A stretch of DNA of 64,000 nucleotides, taken from the NCBI RefSeq assembly GCF_024710845.1, contig NZ_JANJTZ010000053.1, positions 124,001 to 188,000 on the forward strand, written 5' to 3'. Source of the stretch: Mesorhizobium sp. Lineage in GTDB: Bacteria > Pseudomonadota > Alphaproteobacteria > Rhizobiales > Rhizobiaceae. Within the stretch, counting starts at the first letter, position 1. Every line of letters begins with the position of its first letter. Of the stretch, positions 8,085 through 17,823 are shown in pieces. The notes beneath the pieces were generated by a model. It saw nothing but the letters and a program-made list of their open reading frames with translations, did not search any database and was not told where the DNA came from. The position numbers and the translations under genes were made by a program.

Positions 8085-9214
8085 AGTCGATGTCGGCGAC
8101 GGCTTCTCCGGCGCTGCCGGATATCCGCTGCGCCAGCGACGCTTCCATGAAATCATCGATCTTGCCGTCGAGCACGTCCGACGGGCTCGAGCTTTCCATG
8201 CCCGTGCGCAGGTCTTTCACCATCTGGTAGGGCTGCAGCACGTAGGACCGGATCTGGTGGCCCCAGCCGATGTCCGCCTTCGACGCCTCCGAAGCGTTCG
8301 CAGCCGCTTCGCGTTTCTTCAGCTCTTCCTCATAGAGGCGCGAGCGCAGCATTTCCCAGGCCTTCGCCTTGTTCTTGTGCTGCGACCGTTCCGCCTGGCA
8401 GGCAACTGCGATCCCGGTCGCGATATGGGTGATGCGGACCGCCGAATCGGTCGTGTTGACGTGCTGTCCGCCGGAGCCGGAGGCGCGATAGGTGTCGATG
8501 CGGACATCCGCCTCGCTCACCTGGATGTCGATCGAATCGTCGATGACCGGATAGACCCAGACACTGGCGAACGACGTATGGCGCCGGGCATTCGAATCGT
8601 AGGGGCTGATGCGAACGAGACGATGCACGCCCGATTCGGTCTTCAACCAGCCATAGGCATTGTGCCCCTTGATCAGGACGGTGGCCGATTTGATGCCCGC
8701 CTCTTCACCGGCGTGATCCTCGAGGTATTCCACCTTGAAGCCCCGGCGCTCCGCCCAGCGCGTATACATGCGCAGGAGCATTGACGCCCAGTCCTGGCTC
8801 TCGGTGCCGCCGGCGCCGGCGTGGACTTCGAGATAGGTGTCGTTGGCATCCGCCTCGCCCGAGAGCATCGTTTCGATCTGCCGGGCACGAACCTCGCCCG
8901 ACATCGACTGGATGGAGGCTTCCGCTTCGTCCACGATGGACTGGTCGCCCTCTTCCTCGCCCATCTTGATCAGCTCGATATTGTCCTCGAGCTTGCGGGT
9001 GAGTTCGGTCACGGCGCGAATGCCGTCGTCGAGGCCCTGGCGTTCGCGCATCAGGGCCTGGGCTTCCGCCGGCTTGTTCCAGAGATCGCCGTCCTCGGCG
9101 CGGTTGTTCAGATAGTCGAGCCTCTTGACTGCCTGATCCCAGTCAAAGATGCCTCCTCAGCAGGCTTATGGCCTGCCTGATCTCGTCGACGCGTTTTTCG
9201 GTTTCGGCGCGCAT
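8083..9214 (-). CDS. prfB: Peptide chain release factor 2 (programmed +1 frameshift)
   Basis: The gene is in two frames. Frame 0 starts at ATG 9214 (SD AGGAAAAG upstream) and encodes 23 residues ending RRHL before an in-frame TGA (9145-9143). Skipping one base at 9145 continues as [20 protein letters not shown] in the frame from 9144 to the stop at 8083, giving about 376 residues, normal for RF2. The protein carries the GGQ peptidyl-hydrolysis motif ([15 protein letters not shown]). At the stop-recognition tripeptide position it has SPY where E. coli has SPF. RF2 releases peptides at UGA and UAA. The frameshift autoregulates: low RF2 favours slippage at UGA. It shares strand and direction with mrcA upstream (106 bases). 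Confidence 0.95.
9142..9157 (-). promoter_or_regulatory. prfB programmed +1 frameshift site
   Basis: On the minus strand the order is AGGAGG (9157-9152), CAT, CTT, TGA, C. This matches the classic RF2 recoding signal: an internal Shine-Dalgarno sequence three bases before CUU, then UGA followed by C. The slip on CTT moves the ribosome +1 so the next codon is GAC. Confidence 0.95.
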
Positions 9215-9320
9215 GCGCTGTTCTTTTCCTGCATGGGGTTTTGAATCGGCGCGGACCATAGGGACGGCCCGCGCAGGTGTAAAGGAAAGTCTGGCGAGGA
9301 AACCCGGGCAGCTCGACAGG

Positions 9321-11768
9321 TCAGTAAAGACCACCGCCGCCAGTCTGGATCGCCCGGTTCGCCGAGGGCGATATCTCCTCGGCGGAGCCCGCGGCCATGT
9401 CGGAGCCGATCACCCAGTAGGTGTCGGCCGGGCCGGTGCCGGGCTTGAACGCCTCGATGATGGCGCCGGGCTCGCCCTTGCCGGCGCGCATGCCGGTCTT
9501 GCGGTTGACGGCGATGAGCTTCATCCCCTCCGGCACACGGAAGTCCACGGGACGCTTGTCCTTGAGCACGACCTGCATGAATTCCTTGAAGATCGGCGCC
9601 GCCAGACCGCCGCCGGTCGAACCCTTGCCCATCGGCACGGGGTTGTCGTAGCCCATGAATACACCCACCACGAGATCGGGCGTGAAACCGACGAACCAGG
9701 CATCCTTCTCCTCGTTCGTCGTTCCGGTCTTGCCCGCGATCGGGTGACCGAGGTCGGACAGGATCACCGCCGTTCCGCGCTTGATGACGCCTTCCATCAT
9801 CGAGGTGATCTGATAGGCGGTCATCGGATCGAGCACCTGCTCGGAATTGTCGACGATGTTCGGTTCCGGCTGGTCCTGCCAGCTTTCGGCAACGCAACCT
9901 TCGCATGAGCGCGAATCATGCTTGTAGACCGACTTGCCGTAGCGGTCCTGGATGCGGTCGATCAGCGATGGCTTCACTTCCTTGCCGCCGTTGGCGATGA
10001 TCGCATAGGCCGTGACCAGCCGCATGACCGTGGTCTCGCCGGCGCCAAGCGCCATCGGCAGATAAGGCGCCAGATTGTCGTAGATGCCGAAACGCTCGGA
10101 ATATTCCGCAACGAGCTTCATGCCCATGTCGTTGGCCAGGCGCACCGTCATCAGGTTACGCGAGCGCTCGATGCCGGCACGAAGCGTCGACGGTCCTGCC
10201 GACTCGCCGCCATAATTCTTCGGCTCCCACACCTGATTGCCCTGCCGGATCGTGATCGGCGCGTCGAGCACAACCGAGGCCGGCGTATAGCCGTTGTCGA
10301 GGGCGGCCGCGTAGACGAAAGGCTTGAACGAAGAGCCCGGCTGACGCATCGCCTGCGTCGCACGATTGAATTCCGACGAGGCGAATGAGAAGCCGCCGGC
10401 CATGGCCAGCACGCGGCCGGTGTGCGGGTCCATTGCGATGAGCGCGCCTTCCACCGACGGACGTTGCCTCAGGATCCACCCGCCATTCTCGCCGGCTTTC
10501 TCGACATAGACCACGTCTCCGGGCGCAAGCACCTCGGCGGGTGACTTCGCCTTGACGCGCTGCCCCTTGACTACATGCCGCATTGCCCAGCTCATGTCGG
10601 CTTCGGTGAGGCTGATCTCCTCGCGCTCCTTCGACAGGTCGCCGGAGACTTCGCGGCCCGGCTGCAATCCCAGCCTGATCCCGGTGTCGTCGGCCGCGAG
10701 CACGACGGCAAGCCGCCATTCGGGCACGTCATAAAGCGCCTTGACCTCGCCCAGCGGAACGCCCCAGTCGCCGGAGATGTCGATTTGCTTTTCCGGGCCG
10801 CGATAGCCGCGCAGCGTGTCGAACTTGATCAGGCCGTTGTGCAGTGCCTGACGGGCCTCGATCTGCATCTGCGGATCGATGGTTGCGCGAACCGAAAGAC
10901 CGCCTTCGTAGAGCGCTGTTTCGCCATAGCGGGCGATGATCTCGCGCCTCACTTCTTCGGTAAAATACTCGCCCGCGAAGAGATAGGTGCCGGTTCGGCG
11001 CGGCTTCACGTCCAGTCCGGTCGCCTTGGCCTTTTCGCCTTCGTCCTTCGACACGTAGCCGTTGTCGACCATCTGGTCGATCACCCAATTGCGGCGCTCG
11101 ATCGCGCGATCGGTGTGACGGAAGGGATGATAGTTGGACGGTCCCTTGGGCAGCGCAGCGAGATAGGCGGCTTCCGCGACCGTCAGTTCGTTCACCGACT
11201 TGTCGTAATAGGTCAACGCAGCGCCGGCGATGCCGTAGGCATTCAGCCCGAAGAAGATCTCATTCAGATAGAGTTCGAAGATCCGGTCCTTCGAATAGGC
11301 CTGCTCGATGCGGAACGAGAGGATCATTTCGCGGATCTTGCGATCGTAGCTCTGTGTCGAATCGAGCAGGAAGTTCTTCGCGACCTGCTGCGTGATCGTC
11401 GAAGCGCCGACGGGACGGCGGCCGGAGCCGGCATTCTTGATGTTGGTGACGACGGCGCGGAAGAGGCCAGTCACGTCGACACCCGGATGCTGATAGAAAT
11501 TCTTGTCCTCGGCCGACAGGAACGCCGCCTTGACGCGGTCGGGCACGGCCTGGATCGGCAGGAAGAGGCGCTTTTCGCGCGCAAACTCGGCCATCAGCGC
11601 GCCATCGGATGCGTGAATGCGCGTGGTGACAGGCGGCTCGTAGTTCGCCAGCACCTCGTAATCGGGAAGGTCCTTCGTCACCTGCGACAGGTAGACGGCA
11701 ACGCCGCCGGCCACGAGCAGGGCCAGCGCGACGCCGATGCCGAAGAAATATCCGATCAGTCGAATCAT
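9321..11768 (-). CDS. mrcA: Penicillin-binding protein 1A (bifunctional transglycosylase/transpeptidase)
   Basis: This 815-residue class A PBP has an N-terminal membrane anchor (about residues 5-28). The GT51 transglycosylase domain (about 50-230) contains the catalytic Glu in LSAEDKNFYQHPGVD (Glu87) and GASTITQQVAKN. A linker follows, then a transpeptidase domain with SSFK (about residue 478), SRN and KTGTTNEE (about 680). It polymerises and cross-links peptidoglycan at the periplasmic face. The last 30 residues are Gly/Ser-rich and likely flexible. It lies between the amidase and prfB on the same strand, an order conserved in Rhizobiales. The putative transcript may run amidase-mrcA-prfB. 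Confidence 0.95.
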   Translation of the reverse strand: MIRLIGYFFGIGVALALLVAGGVAVYLSQVTKDLPDYEVLANYEPPVTTRIHASDGALMAEFAREKRLFLPIQAVPDRVKAAFLSAEDKNFYQHPGVDVTGLFRAVVTNIKNAGSGRRPVGASTITQQVAKNFLLDSTQSYDRKIREMILSFRIEQAYSKDRIFELYLNEIFFGLNAYGIAGAALTYYDKSVNELTVAEAAYLAALPKGPSNYHPFRHTDRAIERRNWVIDQMVDNGYVSKDEGEKAKATGLDVKPRRTGTYLFAGEYFTEEVRREIIARYGETALYEGGLSVRATIDPQMQIEARQALHNGLIKFDTLRGYRGPEKQIDISGDWGVPLGEVKALYDVPEWRLAVVLAADDTGIRLGLQPGREVSGDLSKEREEISLTEADMSWAMRHVVKGQRVKAKSPAEVLAPGDVVYVEKAGENGGWILRQRPSVEGALIAMDPHTGRVLAMAGGFSFASSEFNRATQAMRQPGSSFKPFVYAAALDNGYTPASVVLDAPITIRQGNQVWEPKNYGGESAGPSTLRAGIERSRNLMTVRLANDMGMKLVAEYSERFGIYDNLAPYLPMALGAGETTVMRLVTAYAIIANGGKEVKPSLIDRIQDRYGKSVYKHDSRSCEGCVAESWQDQPEPNIVDNSEQVLDPMTAYQITSMMEGVIKRGTAVILSDLGHPIAGKTGTTNEEKDAWFVGFTPDLVVGVFMGYDNPVPMGKGSTGGGLAAPIFKEFMQVVLKDKRPVDFRVPEGMKLIAVNRKTGMRAGKGEPGAIIEAFKPGTGPADTYWVIGSDMAAGSAEEISPSANRAIQTGGGGLY

Positions 11769-11966
11769 GCTCGCTCCACTACCGATCCGGCCCTACGCAA
11801 TTGCGACCGCGTCGCAGCAAGCGTCCGCCGCTCCCGGGCTGCGCCTCGGGCTTTCCTTGTGCGCGCCTTGTGTGGAAATTGCGGCAAGGTCCAGCCTTCT
11901 TCGAAGGAACAAGGGCTTATTGGCACCGATGTAGCCTTCCTGCAACGCGATGCAAGACCGGCTTCC

Positions 11967-13226
11967 TCATCCTCCGGCTCCCGCGCGATCACCGGCAAAG
12001 GCGGCGATCGCGGACGAAATGCTGCCTATCGCCTTCTTTCGCCATTCCGGATCATTCAGCCTCATCTCGTCGCCGGCGTCGGAAAGATAGCCGAGTTCGA
12101 CCAGGACGGAAGGAACATCGGGCGCGCGCAGCACACGGAATCCGGCCGAGCGATGCGGGTTCTTGATCATCTCGATCTCTGTCGAAAGCTCGCCCACCAG
12201 CGATCTCGCAAACCGCAGCGAGAAGGAGTGGGTTTCGCGCCGGACAAGATCGGTGAGGATGTCGGCAACATCGCGATTCTCGTCCGAAACGTCGATCCCC
12301 GCCACTTGGTCGGCAAGGTTCTCGCGCTCTGCGAGCGCACGGGCGTCTTCGTCGGAGGCGCGGTCGGACACAGTGTAGACCGTGGCGCCATTCACACCGC
12401 GTGCGTGGATCGTGTCGGCGTGTATCGAAATGAACAGATCCGCCTCCGCCTGCCGCGCGATACGAACACGGTCATCGAGGCGCAGGAACTCGTCCTTCTC
12501 GCGCGTCATCACCGTGGCGTATCGGCCGGACTGATCGAGGCTCTGTTTCAACTCGAACGCGAAGGCGAGCGTGATGTCCTTCTCGACGGTGCCGGTCAGC
12601 CCCGCGGCCCCGCCATCGATTCCGCCATGACCCGCATCGAGCACGATCGTGAAGCGCTTCGGCGCCGTCGAGGTCGCAGGTTCGCCGAGACGGTCGCCCT
12701 TTGGAGCCGCGGTCGAACCGGTCTTGTCCGCCTGAAGCAGGAGTGCCTCCTCGAACTGCCTTTCGCCCGCGGCCGTCAGATCGACGACGAGCCGGTAGCC
12801 GGGCGACGTCTCGTTCTTCAGCACGTCAAACGCTTCGACCTTGAACGGCCCCTTGCCTCCGACGATCATGCGCGAACGGCCCGCGTCGATCTGGCCGTAG
12901 CGGATGTCACGCACCAGTCCTCGCGACGTGAGGGTTGCCGGATCGATCGCGAATGCCGCTTCGGGGAAGTCAATCACAAGGCGGTGCGGCGAGCGCAGCA
13001 GGAACCATCGCGCAGGAGGCTCGCGGTCGAAATGCAGCACCAGCCGCACTCGGGTCGCGTCGCCCGCAATGGTGAATTGCGTTGCGCGCAGCAAATCGCC
13101 ACGCGGTTCTTCGGCCCGCGCGAGGCCGCCGAGAATCACCAGACAAAAAACCGCCGCGAGAATCCGCGCCGCAAAGCCGGAGACAAACCCAGGAAAAGGC
13201 AAGAAACGGCCTGGCAGACTGGACAA
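11967..13226 (-). CDS. N-acetylmuramoyl-L-alanine amidase with AMIN domain (AmiC-like)
   Basis: The 419-residue protein has a signal or anchor segment (about residues 14-38, ILAAVFCLVILGGLARA), an AMIN targeting domain (about 45-150, with RLVIDFPEAAF), and a C-terminal Amidase_3 domain starting FTIVLDAGHGGIDGGA. Zinc and catalytic residues are present: His in DAGHGG, Glu in GTVEKD, His in FISIHADTI, and Glu near the end in VLVELGYLSD. It cleaves the amide between MurNAc and the stem peptide during septum splitting. The start is TTG at 13226, chosen because a strong GGGGGAG ribosome binding site (13232-13239) is spaced five bases from it and no ATG fits the signal peptide. Confidence 0.9.
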   Translation of the reverse strand: MSSLPGRFLPFPGFVSGFAARILAAVFCLVILGGLARAEEPRGDLLRATQFTIAGDATRVRLVLHFDREPPARWFLLRSPHRLVIDFPEAAFAIDPATLTSRGLVRDIRYGQIDAGRSRMIVGGKGPFKVEAFDVLKNETSPGYRLVVDLTAAGERQFEEALLLQADKTGSTAAPKGDRLGEPATSTAPKRFTIVLDAGHGGIDGGAAGLTGTVEKDITLAFAFELKQSLDQSGRYATVMTREKDEFLRLDDRVRIARQAEADLFISIHADTIHARGVNGATVYTVSDRASDEDARALAERENLADQVAGIDVSDENRDVADILTDLVRRETHSFSLRFARSLVGELSTEIEMIKNPHRSAGFRVLRAPDVPSVLVELGYLSDAGDEMRLNDPEWRKKAIGSISSAIAAFAGDRAGAGG

Positions 13227-13868
13227 TTGCGCTCCCCCTGGTTTGCGGCCGCCCGGCCTTCCTATGTTCTTGAGGCACCTACGCGTTCGTTAACGATTGG
13301 TAGCGACATTTGGTTAACCAAGCATTGCCATTGTCGGTCGGCGGGCGACCGGTTCAGGGTCGTTTTGCCGGCGTGGAAATCAGGGTTGCCATCGCCCCTG
13401 TCAAACCATAAAAGCAACCCTAGGGTCACTTCAATGCCCGGAGCCGCGCGGCTCAGCTGCCAGCATGTCCTCACTATGCCGGCCAGCAAAGACCGCGAGC
13501 GACGTTCCGAACCAGGTCGAAGCGACTTTCTTGAATTTCTTCAGGGCGTTTCCGGTTGTTCGGAACCCTTTATGTGAGGAAAACGGCCGAAACGCCTGTT
13601 TCGCGCCGGCTCTGTATGAGCAAAAGAGCTGGTCCGGCATTTTCGGGCCTTGGTTGAAAAAAGGAGCCGCCGGGCCACACCATGTTATCAGGCGCCACCA
13701 CGAGATTCCTGGGACGTTCCCGCGCCATTTCGGCCGCGCGTGCCCGGATTTCGGCGCCGATGAGCCCGAACGCGGACATTTCATTATCCGGCACGATCGA
13801 CGACCGCCCCTCGCAGCAAATGCTGCGGCGTATGGCGCGGCTTCCGGCTGCCGGGGAGACAGGACATA
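13227..13868. other. Long divergent intergenic region / rne leader
   Basis: 642 bases separate the amidase start from the rne start. No convincing gene is present; short frames here lack ribosome sites and family text. It contains AT-rich GTTAAC elements near 13289 and 13313, a CGAAAC-GCCT-GTTTCG hairpin at 13585-13607, and an A-rich tract at 13656-13664 (GAAAAAAGGAG). Long 5' leaders mediating feedback on rne are known in enterobacteria. A similar role here is inferred, not shown. Confidence 0.5.
13585..13607 (+). other. Hairpin in the rne leader
   Basis: CGAAAC (13588-13593) and GTTTCG (13598-13603) form a perfect 6-bp stem with loop GCCT. GGC/GCC can extend it past one bulged base. It is upstream of rne and read in the same direction, so it would be part of the mRNA leader if the promoter lies before it. 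Confidence 0.4.
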
Positions 13869-16739
13869 ATGCCCAACAAGATGCTGATAGACGCCTCCCA
13901 CCCGGAGGAAACACGTGTCGTCGTCACCCGCGGTAACCGGATCGAAGAATTCGATTTCGAATCGAGAGACAAGAAACAGCTTCGCGGCAATATCTATCTC
14001 GCCCGCGTAACGCGGGTCGAGCCGTCGCTGCAGGCGGCTTTCGTCGAATATGGCGGCAACCGCCACGGCTTCCTCGCCTTTAGCGAGATCCATCCCGACT
14101 ACTACCAGATACCGCTGGCCGACCGGCAGGCCTTGCTGAAGGCGGATGCCGAAGACGCCGAAGCCGACGAGGCCGAGGAAGACGACAAGAAGTCCCGCCG
14201 CCGCCGCGGCGGAAAGAACCGGGGCCGGAACAGCGACCAGAGCCGACGCGGTCCCGAACAAGCAGTGAAGGCCGACTCCGAGGTCGAGGAGGGCGAAGAA
14301 GCCCAGCCTGCGGCCTTTGACGAGCCGCAAGAGGCGGCCGGCGATGCGTTTGCAGCGCCCGAGTCCGAAGCGTCGGACGCTTCGCCTGTGTTCGACGAGT
14401 CGCCCGAACCGTCGGACGAGCCGGATGAGGGCAAGACGATGCTTGCCGCGACCGACTCCGAGAGCGTTTCGGAGAGCGTCGACGAGGCCGCGCGAAACAA
14501 CGAGTCCGATTCGGATCATTCGGGCGATGTCGAAGAGATCTCCGGCGCCGGCAACGGCGAAGAGGACGTCGAGTCCGTCGGTGCCGAGGATGCGCTCGAA
14601 GAATTGCCGAGCCGCGCGCCGCGCCGCCCGAATCGCCGCCAGTACAAGATCCAGGAAGTGATCAAGCGCCGGCAGATCCTGCTGGTGCAGGTCGTCAAGG
14701 AAGAGCGCGGCAACAAGGGCGCGGCGCTGACCACCTATCTGTCGCTTGCCGGGCGCTATTCGGTGCTGATGCCGAACACCGCGCGCGGTGGCGGCATCTC
14801 GCGCAAGATCACTTCGGCCGTCGACCGAAAGCGCCTGAAGGATCTCGTCGAGGATCTCGAGGTTCCGCAGGGCATGGGCGTGATCCTGCGCACCGCCGGC
14901 GCAAACCGGACCAAGGCCGAGATCAAGCGCGACTACGAGTACCTGATGCGGATGTGGGAGACCGTGCGCACCCTGACGCTGCAGTCGACGGCCCCTGCCC
15001 TCGTCTATGAGGAAGGCTCGCTGATCAAACGCTCGGTTCGCGATCTCTACAACAAGGACATCGAGGAAATCCTTGTCGCCGGCGATGAAGGCTATCGCGA
15101 GGCCAAGGACTTCATGCGGATGCTGATGCCGAGCCACGCCAAGGTGGTTCAGCCCTACCGCGACCCCATACCGATGTTCGCGCGCAACGGCATCGAGGCG
15201 CAGCTCGACCGCATGCTGCAGCCGCAGGTGACGCTCAAGTCGGGCGGCTACATCATCATCAACCAGACCGAGGCGCTGGTCGCGATCGACGTCAACTCGG
15301 GGCGCTCCACCAAGGAACACTCCATCGAAGAGACGGCGCTCCACACCAACCTGGAGGCGGCCGAGGAAGTCGCCCGCCAGTTGCGCCTGCGCGATCTGGC
15401 CGGCCTGATCGTCATTGACTTCATCGACATGGAGGAGAACCGCAACAATCGCGCGGTCGAGAAGAAGCTCAAGGACAATCTGAAGAACGATCGGGCGCGC
15501 ATCCAGGTCGGGCGCATCTCACATTTCGGCCTGCTCGAAATGTCGCGCCAGCGTATCCGCGCCAGCGTGCTCGAATCGACGATGAAGCCCTGCCCTCATT
15601 GCGGCGGCACCGGCCACATCCGTTCCGACTCGTCGGTTGCGCTGCATGTCGTTCGCGCGATCGAGGAGTTCCTGATCAAGGATGCGCGCAGCCACATCAC
15701 AGTGCGCACGCCGTCGGCGACCGCGCTCTACGTGCTCAACCACAAGCGCCGCAACCTGTCCGAACTCGAGGAGCGCTTCGGCCTGACGATCTCGATGGAG
15801 GCGGACGAGACGCTGGGCAGCCAGCTCTACGCGATCACGCGCGGCGCCCCTGTCGAGCGGCCGGTCGTGACGACCATCACCGAACTTCCGATCGCCGCCC
15901 CGGTGGAGGAAGAAGACGAGATCATCGATGAGGTCGAGGAGCAGGAGGACGTCGTCGAGAGCGAGGCCCGCGAACGCCCGGCCCAGCAGGCCCAGGGCGA
16001 GCGCCGGGACGGCGAAGCCGATGATGGTTCGCGCAAGAAGCGGCGCCGGCGCCGGCGTCGGCGCGGCGGTCGCGACCGCGATGGCGCCGAGCAGGCCCAG
16101 CGTCCGGCCGATCAGGCAGGTTTCGACGCCGCTTCGTCCGACGAGGACGGTGAAGGCGGAGTCGAAGTCGAAGATGTCGGTGGCGACGAGGAGGATGGCG
16201 CCGAAGCCACGGTCGCATCGGCACCTGCGAGCCCAGATGGCGACGGCAAGAAGCGCCGTAGGGGCAAGCGGGGCGGCAAGCGAAATCGCCGTGATACGGA
16301 CGAAGTTGCAGGCGAGGCCCAGAGCACCGAGCTGGAATTTGCCGAGGAGGAGGGCTTCATCGCCCCCGCTCCGGCTGTCGCGGTAGTGCAGGAGCAGCCC
16401 GAAGTCACGGCGGCAGTCGTAGAAGCCGAGACCGCTGTTGAAGCCGAGGCCCCGGCCAAGAAGCCCAAGCGCGCACCGCGCAAGGCGAAGGCTGTCGCAG
16501 AAGCCGAGGTCGCTGTTGCTGCACCGGTCGTCGCCGAGCCGGAGCCCGTCGCTGCCACCGCCGAACAGGTGGAAGCCCCGGTCGCCGAGGAGCAGCCCGC
16601 GCGGCCGACACGCCGGCGCGTCACCGCTGCCGACATCGACGCCCCGGTCGTTCCGAAGGTCAGTTCGACCGTGGTCGAACCGGTGCCCGAGGACAAGCCC
16701 AAGAAGGGCGGTTGGTGGCAGCGCAAGAGCTTCTTCTGA
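13869..16739 (+). CDS. rne: Ribonuclease E/G
   Basis: The 956-residue protein starts with a typical RNase E N-terminus (NKMLIDASHPEETRVVV). The S1 domain is split at about residues 75-260 by a long acidic and basic low-complexity insert, as in other alphaproteobacteria. The catalytic region follows with EALVAIDVNSGRSTKEHS (Mg-binding Asp), LAGLIVIDFIDM (second Asp) and the zinc-link motif CPHCGGTGH. The C-terminal half is disordered, with arginine-rich patches (KKRRRRRRRRGGRDRD, KKRRRGKRGGKRNRRD) suited to RNA and degradosome contacts, then Ala/Glu/Val-rich text ending GWWQRKSFF. It cuts AU-rich single-stranded RNA for mRNA decay and rRNA/tRNA maturation. The start has GGGGAGACAGG upstream. 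Confidence 0.95.
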   Translation: MPNKMLIDASHPEETRVVVTRGNRIEEFDFESRDKKQLRGNIYLARVTRVEPSLQAAFVEYGGNRHGFLAFSEIHPDYYQIPLADRQALLKADAEDAEADEAEEDDKKSRRRRGGKNRGRNSDQSRRGPEQAVKADSEVEEGEEAQPAAFDEPQEAAGDAFAAPESEASDASPVFDESPEPSDEPDEGKTMLAATDSESVSESVDEAARNNESDSDHSGDVEEISGAGNGEEDVESVGAEDALEELPSRAPRRPNRRQYKIQEVIKRRQILLVQVVKEERGNKGAALTTYLSLAGRYSVLMPNTARGGGISRKITSAVDRKRLKDLVEDLEVPQGMGVILRTAGANRTKAEIKRDYEYLMRMWETVRTLTLQSTAPALVYEEGSLIKRSVRDLYNKDIEEILVAGDEGYREAKDFMRMLMPSHAKVVQPYRDPIPMFARNGIEAQLDRMLQPQVTLKSGGYIIINQTEALVAIDVNSGRSTKEHSIEETALHTNLEAAEEVARQLRLRDLAGLIVIDFIDMEENRNNRAVEKKLKDNLKNDRARIQVGRISHFGLLEMSRQRIRASVLESTMKPCPHCGGTGHIRSDSSVALHVVRAIEEFLIKDARSHITVRTPSATALYVLNHKRRNLSELEERFGLTISMEADETLGSQLYAITRGAPVERPVVTTITELPIAAPVEEEDEIIDEVEEQEDVVESEARERPAQQAQGERRDGEADDGSRKKRRRRRRRRGGRDRDGAEQAQRPADQAGFDAASSDEDGEGGVEVEDVGGDEEDGAEATVASAPASPDGDGKKRRRGKRGGKRNRRDTDEVAGEAQSTELEFAEEEGFIAPAPAVAVVQEQPEVTAAVVEAETAVEAEAPAKKPKRAPRKAKAVAEAEVAVAAPVVAEPEPVAATAEQVEAPVAEEQPARPTRRRVTAADIDAPVVPKVSSTVVEPVPEDKPKKGGWWQRKSFF

Positions 16740-16754
16740 TCGTTGAAAACTTGT

Positions 16755-16797
16755 GAAAAGCCCGCGCAGCCGACAGGCCACGCGGGCTTTTCATTTT
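16755..16797 (+). terminator. Intrinsic terminator downstream of rne
   Basis: AAAAGCCCGCG (16756-16766) pairs with CGCGGGCTTTT (16781-16791) in an 11-bp perfect stem with a 14-base loop, followed by TTTTCATTTT. It lies 16 bases after the rne stop. The A-tract on the 5' side also makes it usable for glsA coming from the opposite strand. Confidence 0.88.
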
Positions 16798-16854
16798 CTG
16801 GATCAGGATTCGGACGGAAAACTTGTCGGCCGGGATTGCCGAGGCGCTTGGGGG

Positions 16855-17823
16855 TCACATCGCCTGCGGTGGCCTGGGCGCGAAGAGCGACCAGTTCATC
16901 GCCTTGGCGAGCTTTTCCAGCGCGATCGATCCGAGCTTGGAGTTGCCGTTCTGGTTGAGGCCGGGCGACCAGACCGCGATCGATGCCACCCCCGGCACGA
17001 TGCACAGGATGCCGCCACCGACGCCGCTCTTGCCTGGAATGCCGACGCGAAAGGCGAAATCCCCCGATCCGTCATAGTGGCCGCAGGTGAGCATCAGCGC
17101 GCAGATGCGACGCGCGCGTTCTGCCGAGACCACCGAATGACCGGTATCGGGATGGCGCCCGCCGTGGGCCAGGAAGCGCCCCGCCAGCGCGAGCTGGCGG
17201 CACGACATCGCAATGGCGCAATGATGATAGTAGACCCCAAGCGACATTTCCGGCGCATGGGTGATGTTGCCGAACGAGCGCATGTAGTTGGCCAGCGCCA
17301 CGTTGCGGTATCCGGTCGCCTGTTCCGACGCGGCGACCTCGCGGTCGATGTAGATCGTCTCGTCATCCGCTAGGAACTGGATGAAGCGCAGGATCTCGCC
17401 GATCGCTTCGCGCGGTTCGTGGCCGGCAAGGACGACATCCGTGACGACGACGGCACCCGCATTGATGAACGGATTGCGCGGAATGCCGTGCTCGTGCTCC
17501 AGCTGGACGATCGAGTTGAACGGGTTGCCGGACGGTTCGCGCCCGACCCGCTTCCACAGCGTATCGCCGATCTTCCCGAGCGCCAGCGTCAAGGTGAAGA
17601 CCTTGGACACGCTCTGGATCGAGAACGGGACGTCGGCGTCGCCGCTTGCGATCAGCCGGCCATCATTCAACGCGACAGCGATGCCGAACTGGCCGACATT
17701 CACTTTGGCCAGTTGCGGAATATAGGTCGCGACCTCGCCCCGGTCGGGACGGGCCGCCATCTCCGCGGCGATGTCGGCCAGGACGCTCTCGATATCGGCG
17801 GCCACGTCGCTCACTTCAGCCAC
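16855..17823 (-). CDS. glsA: Glutaminase
   Basis: The 322-residue protein is a full-length serine-dependent glutaminase (beta-lactamase-like fold). The catalytic SxxK is in [10 protein letters not shown] (about residue 70), with later family blocks [31 protein letters not shown] and [13 protein letters not shown]. It hydrolyses L-glutamine to glutamate and ammonia in the cytoplasm. The start at 17823 overlaps the end of the upstream aminotransferase by 13 bases, so the two are translated from one mRNA and may act together in amino-acid nitrogen metabolism. The gene ends facing the rne terminator. Confidence 0.93.
   Translation of the reverse strand: MAEVSDVAADIESVLADIAAEMAARPDRGEVATYIPQLAKVNVGQFGIAVALNDGRLIASGDADVPFSIQSVSKVFTLTLALGKIGDTLWKRVGREPSGNPFNSIVQLEHEHGIPRNPFINAGAVVVTDVVLAGHEPREAIGEILRFIQFLADDETIYIDREVAASEQATGYRNVALANYMRSFGNITHAPEMSLGVYYHHCAIAMSCRQLALAGRFLAHGGRHPDTGHSVVSAERARRICALMLTCGHYDGSGDFAFRVGIPGKSGVGGGILCIVPGVASIAVWSPGLNQNGNSKLGSIALEKLAKAMNWSLFAPRPPQAM

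Noticed and set aside
13289-13318. Two GTTAAC-type elements that might be a CtrA box
   Set aside because: The TTAA halves are about 20 bases apart, not the seven required by the full CtrA consensus.
10575-13577. A 1000-codon open frame on the plus strand antisense to mrcA and the amidase gene
   Set aside because: It lies opposite two genes with clear motifs, has no family sequence, and is typical of antisense frames in high-GC DNA.
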